NCBI GenBank assembly: GCA_900547825.1
Contig: URII01000035.1
Coordinates: forward strand, 1-26,332
Source: an uncultured Porphyromonadaceae bacterium
GTDB taxonomy: Bacteria > Bacteroidota > Bacteroidia > Bacteroidales > Muribaculaceae
Length of the DNA: 26,332 nucleotides
Direction of reading: 5' to 3'
A program made the position numbers and the translations under genes. The notes below the pieces were generated by a model. That model had not been told where the DNA came from and ran no database searches. It worked only from the letters and a program-made list of their open reading frames with translations. Shown in pieces: positions 7,538 to 15,231 of this stretch (position 1 is the stretch's first letter; every line of letters begins with the position of its first letter).

Positions 7538-9337
7538 TCATAGTTTTACAAGCTCTATCTGCGAGTTGCAGGCGTCGTTCCATTCTCCAAGCATCCGGTT
7601 CCACTGCGGTATATCCTCCAATGGCATTTCCGGATTCGTTATCTCCATGCTCTTGGCCATGCACACAGTGTTCCCTTTCCTTGAAAATTCACATGTAAAC
7701 CGGGCAAAATCACATTCCCCGGTATAATTCTCCGGAATGTAAGTTACCTTATAGCCTGCGGGAATCTCCACCGAGGCACTGCGCACCACACATCCGCGGA
7801 GCGGCAACATATAGTCGTTTGTTCTGTGATCGGTATCCACCTTCTCGGCAAGCGGATCAGAAATAGTGTTCAGATCCAGATACACATGCCCCTCGCTTTC
7901 GGTCACAGCCACATTATTTATTATGGGAGCCTCAATAAAAGCGCTTCCGTCCGGTGCGAACCTCACATTCAGCCTTTCGGTGTCAACCGAAGCCCTTGAC
8001 GCCGGAACAAGAGATCTTGAAACAGCCTCCTGTTGCAGATGCTTGGGCACAGAGTGGATCTCATCCATTATAAATTCCTCGAAATCGCCCGTCAGCCTGC
8101 GCGTAACCTGTCCCGCCAGAGCGCCGTCCCTGAAGCTGTAGGCATATGCGAGCGAATCAGTCGACGCCTTAGGCGGCAACATCGGCAATCGGCACAGTTC
8201 ATAGCCGTCATCCTTAAACACCATAGCTTCCTTTCCCTGTATGGCATATGGAACATGGTTCGACGGTATATACTCGTTAGTAGCATCCAACCATAAAGTA
8301 TCCCCACCTTGCGGCACCATACATATCATGTGGTCAGTAGCGGCCAACGATGGCGACGCGCTGATATCAAAAGGAATATCGCGGGTTCCTATTGCTGCCG
8401 TATAAGCCTGTACGCCGATATGGCGCAATAATGTGGCGACAAGCAGAGCCATTCCCTTGCAGTCTCCGAATTTCTTGCGCAACACCTCGGCCGGACGGTC
8501 AGGCCTGTATCCGGCTTCTCCCGCTTCATATGCCACATAGCGCACGGTTTTCTGCACATACCTGAATATGGCGTCTATACTGTCTCTCCTCGAAACCGCC
8601 CCTGAGCATATCTCATCCGTAAGTTCATCGATACCGGGAACCGACGTATCCGTTTCAAGCAGCGGACGGTGGTAACCGTACAGTGAATCCACATCCGTGA
8701 AATATCCCCCTATCAGTATATAGGGCAACGCCCGCAACACACCCGGCGACCGCACCTCATCCTTCACAGCCGGCAGGTCCGTAATGGTATAGGTGACAAT
8801 TCGCGTGCCGTTTTTGTCCGTAGTGTCATCCCTGGTTATGCAACCCTGCGGGAAATTACAATCGGTAAGCGTAAGCGAAGACATCCATTCCGGAATCTTG
8901 AAAACCACCGTCTTGGACTTGACTGGATAATCACCCGCCAACGGTACCTTGGCAAAATAGGCCGGGTCAAGAAACGTCCGTTTATATTCCACCTTTGCTT
9001 TCTTACCTTTATAAGGCAGCTCTATATCGAAATAACAAAACTTGCTGTCGTCATGAAACACCGTGGGTGAATTGGCATTCTTGTACAGGGCATTACGTTC
9101 CGACACCTCGTCAAGCTTTATTATGTCGTTGTAATATATGAATTTATGAAGTTTCTCACCATGTCGCAGGGCTTCATACACCTCCTTCGACGAATTTTTT
9201 ATCACCGGGCCATTCTTGCCACGTGTTATCTTATACTCCTCCGTGCCGGAGGTCACGAAAATATTGTCCTGCGGAGGTGCGCAGAGTCCTGACAAATACA
9301 CACAGCATAAAGCAAAAATTACAATTCCAGGGCGCAT
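7538..9337 (-). CDS. DUF3857 and transglutaminase-like domain protein, exported
   Basis: A 599-residue secreted protein. I take the ATG at 9337 because the open frame upstream (to 9403) has no plausible signal, whereas MRPGIVIFALCCVYLSGLCA is a good signal peptide and a TAnnTTTG promoter element lies 27 bases before it. An N-terminal DUF3857-like beta domain spans about residues 30-225. The transglutaminase-like core contains KFGDCKGMALLVATLLR with Cys293, DHMICMV with His336 and WLDATN with Asp351, giving a complete Cys-His-Asp triad. A beta-rich domain follows to the end. The family is associated with cysteine-protease or transglutaminase chemistry on unknown envelope substrates. It is the first gene of a two-gene unit with the triad-less paralogue. 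Confidence 0.88.
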   Translation of the reverse strand: MRPGIVIFALCCVYLSGLCAPPQDNIFVTSGTEEYKITRGKNGPVIKNSSKEVYEALRHGEKLHKFIYYNDIIKLDEVSERNALYKNANSPTVFHDDSKFCYFDIELPYKGKKAKVEYKRTFLDPAYFAKVPLAGDYPVKSKTVVFKIPEWMSSLTLTDCNFPQGCITRDDTTDKNGTRIVTYTITDLPAVKDEVRSPGVLRALPYILIGGYFTDVDSLYGYHRPLLETDTSVPGIDELTDEICSGAVSRRDSIDAIFRYVQKTVRYVAYEAGEAGYRPDRPAEVLRKKFGDCKGMALLVATLLRHIGVQAYTAAIGTRDIPFDISASPSLAATDHMICMVPQGGDTLWLDATNEYIPSNHVPYAIQGKEAMVFKDDGYELCRLPMLPPKASTDSLAYAYSFRDGALAGQVTRRLTGDFEEFIMDEIHSVPKHLQQEAVSRSLVPASRASVDTERLNVRFAPDGSAFIEAPIINNVAVTESEGHVYLDLNTISDPLAEKVDTDHRTNDYMLPLRGCVVRSASVEIPAGYKVTYIPENYTGECDFARFTCEFSRKGNTVCMAKSMEITNPEMPLEDIPQWNRMLGEWNDACNSQIELVKL

Positions 9338-9363
9338 AGCATATCTACAAATTTGATTTTTTG

Positions 9364-9371
9364 CAAATATA
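9364..9371 (-). promoter_or_regulatory. TAnnTTTG -7 element of the DUF3857/transglutaminase unit
   Basis: The minus strand reads TATATTTG here, matching the Bacteroidetes -7 consensus, 26 bases before the chosen ATG. I see no TTG at the usual -33 distance, which would fit a promoter needing an activator. Confidence 0.55.
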
Positions 9372-9387
9372 ACCAGCAGATGCAACA

Positions 9388-9413
9388 AAAAGCGTGATCT
9401 CAATCACACTTTT
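9388..9413. promoter_or_regulatory. Crp-spaced palindrome GTGA-N6-TCAC, or terminator of the regulator gene
   Basis: Arms 9388-9398 and 9403-9413 match at 10 of 11 positions, with core GTGA (9394-9397), six bases, then TCAC (9404-9407). The centre is about 40 bases upstream of the start site expected from the -7 element at 9364-9371, a class II activator position. Read on the minus strand, the same bases form a 7-bp stem with a TGAG loop and a following T-run, 12 bases after the regulator stop, so it may equally be an intrinsic terminator. Confidence 0.6.
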
Positions 9414-9425
9414 ATCCATATATTC

Positions 9426-9989
9426 CTATATATTATTATTTTTGGCTCTTAGCCGGGCAAACGCCTCACGCGATATGCCGAGATATGAAGCGATAACCGT
9501 ATTTGTCATCATAGTGTGTATGTGCGGTTCGCGCCGTAAAAGCTCATAATAGCGCTGTTCAGGCGAATCACACCTGAATGAGACTGCCCGTACCAGAAAT
9601 CCGTAGGCTATGGCTTCGGCAAAATGGCGCCTGTACCCCTCAGGCAGGCACGAGTCCATATATTCCCGGCATTCATTCAATGAAGCACAATAAGCCGTCG
9701 AGTGACAAAGCGCCCTGACATCAAACATTGAACGCTGCCCTGGCTGCGAAGCTATGTACGCCCCGATAAGCTCTCCGGGAAAAGCCATCGACAGAATCTG
9801 TTCCCGGCCCTTGTAATCATATTGTGAGAATGAAAATGCCCCTTCCTTCAACACAGCTATATTCCTCGCCACGTCTCCCCGCGAATAGAAGCATTCACCG
9901 CGGCGGAACCTGACAGCTTCGCCGTTTTGTATCAGATATTCCCTTATCAAGGAAATATCGAACACATCATATATGACCATATCGCCCAT
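9426..9989 (-). CDS. Crp/Fnr family transcriptional regulator
   Basis: A 187-residue regulator with an N-terminal cyclic-nucleotide-binding-type beta-roll (about residues 20-115: FRRGECFYSRGD, NIAVLKEGAFSFSQYDYKG, SMAFPGELIGAY) and a C-terminal helix-turn-helix (about 162-184: NTVIASYLGISREAFARLRAK). The longer open frame begins with a TTG at 10001; I choose the ATG at 9989, with ATG 9980 also possible. The Cys residues (four in 95-114) are not arranged like an FNR N-terminal cluster. The effector is not predictable. The gene has about 200 bases of upstream region with a palindrome over its putative promoter, and a Crp-spaced palindrome just downstream in front of the DUF3857 genes, making those the obvious candidate targets. 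Confidence 0.9.
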   Translation of the reverse strand: MGDMVIYDVFDISLIREYLIQNGEAVRFRRGECFYSRGDVARNIAVLKEGAFSFSQYDYKGREQILSMAFPGELIGAYIASQPGQRSMFDVRALCHSTAYCASLNECREYMDSCLPEGYRRHFAEAIAYGFLVRAVSFRCDSPEQRYYELLRREPHIHTMMTNTVIASYLGISREAFARLRAKNNNI

Positions 9990-10006
9990 ACCGGATTTCA
10001 ATTAAA

Positions 10007-10032
10007 CGGGCTGCTTCTCACGAGGCAGCCCG
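10007..10032 (-). terminator. GC-rich 8-bp hairpin between the SPOR gene and the Crp-like gene
   Basis: CGGGCTGC (10007-10014) pairs perfectly with GCAGCCCG (10025-10032) around a 10-base loop. On the minus strand it is followed by TTTAATTG, resembling terminators in Bacteroides. If the promoter at 10126-10133 drives the regulator, the hairpin lies in its leader, 17 bases before the ATG, and could act as an attenuator. Confidence 0.55.
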
Positions 10033-10114
10033 ACTATTATCTACAATCTATAAAAACATATATATTTGAAAAAAGGATGTTTTTGTGAAGCTAAATCAGC
10101 TTATAGCCTGTTTT

Positions 10115-10145
10115 ATGATTCATCACAAATTTAGTGATTTATGAT
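10115..10145. promoter_or_regulatory. Imperfect palindrome overlapping a TAnnTTTG element, possible operator of the Crp-like gene
   Basis: ATGATTCATCAC (10115-10126) and GTGATTTATGAT (10134-10145) are inverted copies matching at 9 of 12 positions, separated by AAATTTA. The minus-strand -7 motif TAAATTTG (10126-10133) sits in its middle. The surrounding 10033-10195 is otherwise AT-rich non-coding sequence with no other feature that I can support. Confidence 0.45.
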
Positions 10146-10195
10146 GCACCTAAATATAAATTTATGTTAAAGAATCAAAACCAAAGCTAACCGCA

Positions 10196-10720
10196 TCATT
10201 TATTCAGGTACGTCGGCACCAGAACCCAGGGAAAAGGATCCCTCACACCGAGATCCCTCCGTGTGCGCAGAGTGTCAAGCGCTTTAAGCGCATCGGCCGC
10301 ATTAGGCTCCGAAAGGGCCGCCACATAATACAGCGGCTCGCCGGTCTGAATAATAAAAGCATTCTTATATCCTCCTTCAATCATACGCTTACGCATTTCG
10401 CGGGCATTGAATATCTGCTTGAACTGTCCCACGACAAGTTGATAGCGGGCAGCGGTGGCCGGTGTGGCCCCCTCCCCTTTCGTATAACCGATCCGCTCTA
10501 TCCTGTAGTGCAGCGTATCGGAGCCTACCGTGACGAAAGCCGGACGCCCCTGGGCCCTGAACTTATTGTAGATCGTGGAGTCCAGATAATCACCCTCGCC
10601 TCTGCCCTCAAGCGTGCGCTCATAAGCCTGACGGTAGTTCTTTTCCGATGGCTTGCAGGCCGACAGCGCAGCCATCAGGGCAAGCAGAATAACCGCAAAC
10701 GTAAGTCTTGAAATTTTCAT
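10196..10720 (-). CDS. SPOR domain lipoprotein
   Basis: A 174-residue lipoprotein with signal peptide and lipobox LSAC (Cys22). A short charged linker is followed by a C-terminal SPOR-like domain at about residues 92-169 (YQLVVGQFKQIFNAREMRKRMIEGGYKNAFIIQ, then YYVAALSEP...ALKALDTLR). SPOR domains bind denuded peptidoglycan glycan strands, often at the division septum, so an envelope or septal role is likely. It is the last gene of the long minus-strand run, 4 bases after the GH13 gene stop. The cotranscription with sugar genes is probably positional rather than functional. Confidence 0.85.
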   Translation of the reverse strand: MKISRLTFAVILLALMAALSACKPSEKNYRQAYERTLEGRGEGDYLDSTIYNKFRAQGRPAFVTVGSDTLHYRIERIGYTKGEGATPATAARYQLVVGQFKQIFNAREMRKRMIEGGYKNAFIIQTGEPLYYVAALSEPNAADALKALDTLRTRRDLGVRDPFPWVLVPTYLNK

Positions 10721-10724
10721 ATTC

Positions 10725-12584
10725 CTATTTGTTTTCTAAAATCAGAAGGGCACGGGCCGGAAAGGTCATTTCGGGTGTGATGGTCACCTTGCTGCCTGTA
10801 AGCATGTCGGTCATAACCGTTGAGGCTGGAACTATCTCCGCCACATTGGCCATAGACACCGTGATGGGTTCATCATTGCCGTTCATCATTACCACAACCC
10901 TGTCGTTGCCGGCCTTGCGCTCATATACATACAAACCGTTCACCGGCATGAAATGTTTGAGCGAGCCCTCGGTCACAGCCTTGTTGCCACGGCGCCAGTT
11001 GAGCACTTTTGTAAGGAAATCCATAGCCTCGATCTGCATGGGAGTCAGGCCTTCGCGGGTAAAGGCATTGATGGTGTCGCCCTCGAATCCGCCGGGAAAA
11101 TCACGGCGCACATATCCGTCGCTCCCCTCCTTCGATCCGTTCATCAGAAGTTCTGTGCCGTAATATATCTGGGGTATGCCGCGCGATGTCAGCAGAAACG
11201 CCATAGCCTGCTTCCACCAGCCGAGATCCTTGGGAAGCTCCAAGAGGAAACGGTCGGTATCGTGGTTGTCAAGGAAAGTAAGTATCTTCGACGGATCGGG
11301 GAAAAGATAGTCAAGGGCAAGATGGTCATATATGGCATTCAGCCCAGACCAAGGGGTAGTCTGGCCGGAAAACGAGTCGCGGGCCTTGACTGAAAGCACA
11401 AAATCCATAACCGTGGGCAGCTCGGGATTGGTTTTACGGTTGGTTATGGAATTCTTCTGCCAGAATGCTTCACCGCCCTCATTGTCATACCAGCATTCGC
11501 CTACTATATTGAACCGGGGATATTCACGCTCCACAGCCCTGATCCATTCGGCCATGCCGTCAAGATCGGCATACGGGTGCGTATCCATCCTTATGCCGTC
11601 GATACCCGAGTTCTCTATCCACCATATGGAATTCTGGATAAGATACTTCATGAGATGCGGATTGCGCTGGTTCAGGTCAGGCATTGCGGGCACGAACCAT
11701 CCGTGCACCGTCCGTTCATAATCATAATCGCTTACATACGGGTCATACACTGTGGAAAGACGGAAATTGGTCATCACATCACCCCCAGGATTATTGATCC
11801 AGTCACTGTCCGGAATATCTTCCATCCAGGGATGCGCCACTCCGCAGTGGTTGAAAATCATGTCCATCACCACCTTGAGGCCGCGGCCATGGGCTGAGGC
11901 CACAAAATCTTTCCATTCCTCATTGGTGCCGAATCTCGGATCAATATTATAATAATCGGTAGTGGCATAACCGTGATACGATCCGCCAGGCATATCGTTC
12001 TCAAGCACCGGATTCACCCAGATGGCCGTAACGCCGAGCGAGTCGATATAGTCGAGATGTTGCTTCATGCCGGCTATGTCACCTCCGTGGCGTCCGTTGT
12101 GGTCGGTGCGGTCAGGAGCCACCTCATGCTTCATCCCTTTCCCGCGGGTCGGCTCGTTATTGCCTCGGGCAAACCGGTCAGGCATTATCAGGTAAAGCAC
12201 ATCCGAAGCGTCAAAGCCGCCGAACGTGTCGGGATCGAGGTTTCTCGCCAATAAAGGATACTTGAGCGTATGGCGGCGCTTCCCCTCCTTAAAGGTTACC
12301 GGTATCTCTCCCGGTTTGGCGTCATCGCCCACATTGAGATAAACAAACAGATGGTTTTCCGACGCCGGGCGGTATATATCAGCGATCTTCACACCGGGAT
12401 AATCCACCTCCACCTCGGCCTTTGCAATGCCGGGGCCGTAGACCATCAGCTGAAGAGTGTCCTGACGCATACCTGACCACCAGCATGGCGGTTCAACCTT
12501 CGTCACCATAGGAGCCTTGCGGGCTCCGGAAAGAGATAATGACGTAATCATGAGTGCTAATGTAAGATAAATAATTCTTTTCAT
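10725..12584 (-). CDS. GH13 neopullulanase / cyclomaltodextrinase, SusA-like
   Basis: A 619-residue alpha-glucan hydrolase with a signal peptide (MKRIIYLTLALMITSLSLSGA), so probably periplasmic. About residues 27-115 match the cyclomaltodextrinase N-terminal beta domain (VEPPCWWSGM). The GH13 barrel follows with region I DMIFNH (241-246), nucleophile Asp334 in GIRMD, acid/base Glu363 in VGECW, and Asp442 in FLDNHDTD. A C-terminal beta domain fills about 535-619. Length and architecture match Bacteroides SusA, the periplasmic neopullulanase that cuts imported maltooligosaccharides. Unlike a sus locus, no SusC/SusD/SusR gene lies nearby. The gene is 12 bases after the six-hairpin glycosidase-like gene and 4 bases before the SPOR gene. 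Confidence 0.94.
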   Translation of the reverse strand: MKRIIYLTLALMITSLSLSGARKAPMVTKVEPPCWWSGMRQDTLQLMVYGPGIAKAEVEVDYPGVKIADIYRPASENHLFVYLNVGDDAKPGEIPVTFKEGKRRHTLKYPLLARNLDPDTFGGFDASDVLYLIMPDRFARGNNEPTRGKGMKHEVAPDRTDHNGRHGGDIAGMKQHLDYIDSLGVTAIWVNPVLENDMPGGSYHGYATTDYYNIDPRFGTNEEWKDFVASAHGRGLKVVMDMIFNHCGVAHPWMEDIPDSDWINNPGGDVMTNFRLSTVYDPYVSDYDYERTVHGWFVPAMPDLNQRNPHLMKYLIQNSIWWIENSGIDGIRMDTHPYADLDGMAEWIRAVEREYPRFNIVGECWYDNEGGEAFWQKNSITNRKTNPELPTVMDFVLSVKARDSFSGQTTPWSGLNAIYDHLALDYLFPDPSKILTFLDNHDTDRFLLELPKDLGWWKQAMAFLLTSRGIPQIYYGTELLMNGSKEGSDGYVRRDFPGGFEGDTINAFTREGLTPMQIEAMDFLTKVLNWRRGNKAVTEGSLKHFMPVNGLYVYERKAGNDRVVVMMNGNDEPITVSMANVAEIVPASTVMTDMLTGSKVTITPEMTFPARALLILENK

Positions 12585-12596
12585 AATGTATTAAAT

Positions 12597-15221
12597 TTAA
12601 TAACTGTTACTGCGTACAATCCTTATACAACGGATAAGGGCGGTGTTAAGCCTTCCGTCGGCATTACGGCACAACGGGTCATCATATTCGACCGAAAGCA
12701 TATTGTCGCCCTCATGAAGGTCTATCCATACCGGGCTGCTCCATGAAGTGCGCCGCCACTCCCCCGGACCCAATGCCGGCATTACAACCAATCCGGCTCT
12801 TGCCCCGTTTACATACAGCGAACGCACGGCACACATCGAACCGTCCGACACCGGTCCGTAACCGTTGGCATAAAGCACCGACAGAACATAACGCCCGGCC
12901 CGCGCCATGACACTGAACCTCATTCTTTTGCGGCGTGACCCTGTAGTTTCCACAAATGCCGAGGCCGTCTTCTCATCCTCTATCAGCTTGGTGCCCGGCA
13001 CTGCAAGGGAGTCCGCGGCTATCACAATTTCCGATCCGCGTCCCCACGACAGCACAGGCTGCGCCGCATAACTCACCGCTCCCGCACGGTTGGAGGCCGA
13101 CACAGTCACAGCACGCAGCCCTATCGGCGGGGAAAGCGAAAACTCCTCCAGCGTATGTTCATCATACAGCGAACCGTCCACAAACGTAAGTATATCGCCA
13201 TCCGTAAGCTTGCCGGCACCTGACACCCTGTAACTGTCTCCGGTAGCCGACAGCTGAGGTGTGGGCAGCATCAGTGACACAGGCGAAAAACGTGTCATCT
13301 GACGCCTCTCTCCCGGAGTATGGGTAAGAGTGATATCCACCGTATGCCGTCCTCCGAGTCCCGCCGGAAACAAATGGCGCCCCGACGGCACTCCGTCAAT
13401 GCTGAAAGCCGCCACATGCCTTCCGCTGCCGGTTATATTTACTGTGAGGTCCGCATTCCGGTAACGTATCCCTTCTATACACAGATTCTCATCGTTGGCA
13501 AACGGACGGCACGGCGAAAATTCCATTCCCTCGGGCCCGAACTTCATGCCCGCATACCCTTTTAGCACCAGGGCCACATTCGCAGCCGCCCCCGTCAGGC
13601 GCCGCATAGGATTGTCGGCGGTGATATCTATCACACCCGAGGACGCATCACACACCCCGCGGTTGGATACCGCCAAGGCAGCCATACGCAGCTGAGCGGC
13701 TGCCGTATATCCCGCCATAGCCATATTGCCGGCCCTGCAAGCCATGAGATACCACAGAAGATTCGTCTCCGGACTTACGGAATTAAACGGATAGCATGCC
13801 GTTTCCGAAACCTGGGGAGTAACTGTGGCCGGCCCGTAAGGTGTAAGCGGGGCATGATCCATAATGCTCACGGACATTTCAGGCACTGAGATATGCCATA
13901 GCGAAGCCAATGCCTGTGCCACATTGTCGGTGCCCTGCATCATCACACCGTAAGGCGAGCCGTAGATCATACGGGAATAGAATCCCTCCGACGGAAGCCA
14001 GAAACGGAAATTGACAGCCTCACGGAGTGCCGCGGCCCGCTTTCGCCACAACGAAGCATCCCTGCCTGACAACGCCCCCATGTCCGCCAACACGTCAAAA
14101 GCCCGGATATAATAGATATTGTTGAGCAGTGAGTACGACCCGTATATCCCCGAAGCATCCATCCATTGCGGATAGGTGGAGGTATAGTTCTGCACCGTGC
14201 CGCATATCAGGGACTCCCGGCTCACGAAAGCCGCGGCATAATTGCGTTCAAGGGTTGACACCAACACGTCAAAAGCCTCCCCTAACCATGCCCTGTCACC
14301 TGTCACCTCAAACACAGCCCATGCCGCCGCGCCCCATATCACCTCCGAATTTACAACCGGCCATCCGCCGCCTATGCCCGGCTGACGTCTCACCTCGCCA
14401 TCCTCGACCATCGACCGCAACACCTCCATTGACCCTTCGGGATCCACTACGGCCAGAGCCAGAATCACAGCCATACATGCCGGTTCCGTTTCAACATCCT
14501 CTGTCTTTATCATTTCGGCAATGTCACAAAGCGACATATTGACCACCGCATCCGTAAGCTGCGACGACGATCTTACCGACGGATAGCCACCGGGAAGCGA
14601 ATCCTTATGCCACACAAGCTGCCGCGTCACCTCCGGAGCCGGCGACAGGGGAATGACAGCCTCAAATACACTGTCGCCGGCATTCCTCAGCCTTACCGGA
14701 CTGCTGCCCCTCAAAGGCAGCGTGACCCACAGGCTGTTGAACGATCCGCTGTAAATAGTGTCGCCTGCCGGAGTGGTGAAATACCCCTTACGGCCTATAT
14801 CACGCAAAGGGCCGCGCATATCCACCCGCAAACGCCATATATAATTCCGTGGCAATGTGTCGCTCATTATAGCGGAAGCGGGGATATTGTCGCTCCGGCC
14901 GAAAGGCACAGCCTCCGACACCGACACAGAGTCATTCAGCAACATATAATGCCAGCATCCCTCAGGCAGTTCATTGTCACGCTCGTTGACCGATAATCTG
15001 AAGCGGATCAGCGACGAGATCGGTCGGTAGGGCACCGTGTAATTGCTGCTCATCTCCCACGGCGACGCCGCACGTACAATAGTGTTCCCTTCCACAAGGC
15101 TGTCGGTGAACAGCGTGAACTGAGGCGAGGAATACAGCACACCGCGCCCTGAACCGTGACCAGTGCATCCCCCGAGGATCAATGTCACAAACAACAGCAA
15201 ATTCAGCGCGGCCCGTCTCAT
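12597..15221 (-). CDS. Six-hairpin glycosidase-like lipoprotein with C-terminal carbohydrate-binding-type domain
   Basis: An 874-residue lipoprotein. I place the start at ATG 15221: the longer frame begins with TTG inside folC, while MRRAALNLLLFVTLILGGC gives a clean signal and lipobox (Cys19). About residues 25-210 are beta-rich. About 225-560 look like an alpha-helical toroid of the six-hairpin glycosidase type (GGWPVVNSEVIWGAAAWAVFEVTGD, then YPQWMD, then SLLNNIYYIRAFDVL, then SPETNLLWYLMACRAGN), with acidic residues such as Asp355 as possible catalysts. Beta-sandwich segments follow, and about 715-874 resembles a CBM6/35-type domain. The GH family cannot be fixed by eye. The adjacent GH13 enzyme suggests alpha-glucans or related oligosaccharides as substrate. 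It starts 10 bases after folC ends. Confidence 0.75.
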   Translation of the reverse strand: MRRAALNLLLFVTLILGGCTGHGSGRGVLYSSPQFTLFTDSLVEGNTIVRAASPWEMSSNYTVPYRPISSLIRFRLSVNERDNELPEGCWHYMLLNDSVSVSEAVPFGRSDNIPASAIMSDTLPRNYIWRLRVDMRGPLRDIGRKGYFTTPAGDTIYSGSFNSLWVTLPLRGSSPVRLRNAGDSVFEAVIPLSPAPEVTRQLVWHKDSLPGGYPSVRSSSQLTDAVVNMSLCDIAEMIKTEDVETEPACMAVILALAVVDPEGSMEVLRSMVEDGEVRRQPGIGGGWPVVNSEVIWGAAAWAVFEVTGDRAWLGEAFDVLVSTLERNYAAAFVSRESLICGTVQNYTSTYPQWMDASGIYGSYSLLNNIYYIRAFDVLADMGALSGRDASLWRKRAAALREAVNFRFWLPSEGFYSRMIYGSPYGVMMQGTDNVAQALASLWHISVPEMSVSIMDHAPLTPYGPATVTPQVSETACYPFNSVSPETNLLWYLMACRAGNMAMAGYTAAAQLRMAALAVSNRGVCDASSGVIDITADNPMRRLTGAAANVALVLKGYAGMKFGPEGMEFSPCRPFANDENLCIEGIRYRNADLTVNITGSGRHVAAFSIDGVPSGRHLFPAGLGGRHTVDITLTHTPGERRQMTRFSPVSLMLPTPQLSATGDSYRVSGAGKLTDGDILTFVDGSLYDEHTLEEFSLSPPIGLRAVTVSASNRAGAVSYAAQPVLSWGRGSEIVIAADSLAVPGTKLIEDEKTASAFVETTGSRRKRMRFSVMARAGRYVLSVLYANGYGPVSDGSMCAVRSLYVNGARAGLVVMPALGPGEWRRTSWSSPVWIDLHEGDNMLSVEYDDPLCRNADGRLNTALIRCIRIVRSNSY

Positions 15222-15231
15222 AACAGCAGGA

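Noticed and set aside
9338..9403. N-terminal extension of the DUF3857/transglutaminase gene up to 9403
   Set aside because: It runs through the TAnnTTTG promoter element and would bury the clear signal peptide that starts at the ATG at 9337.
10061..10068. Plus-strand TATATTTG resembling a promoter
   Set aside because: No plus-strand gene follows for thousands of bases, and AT-rich intergenic DNA yields such matches by chance.
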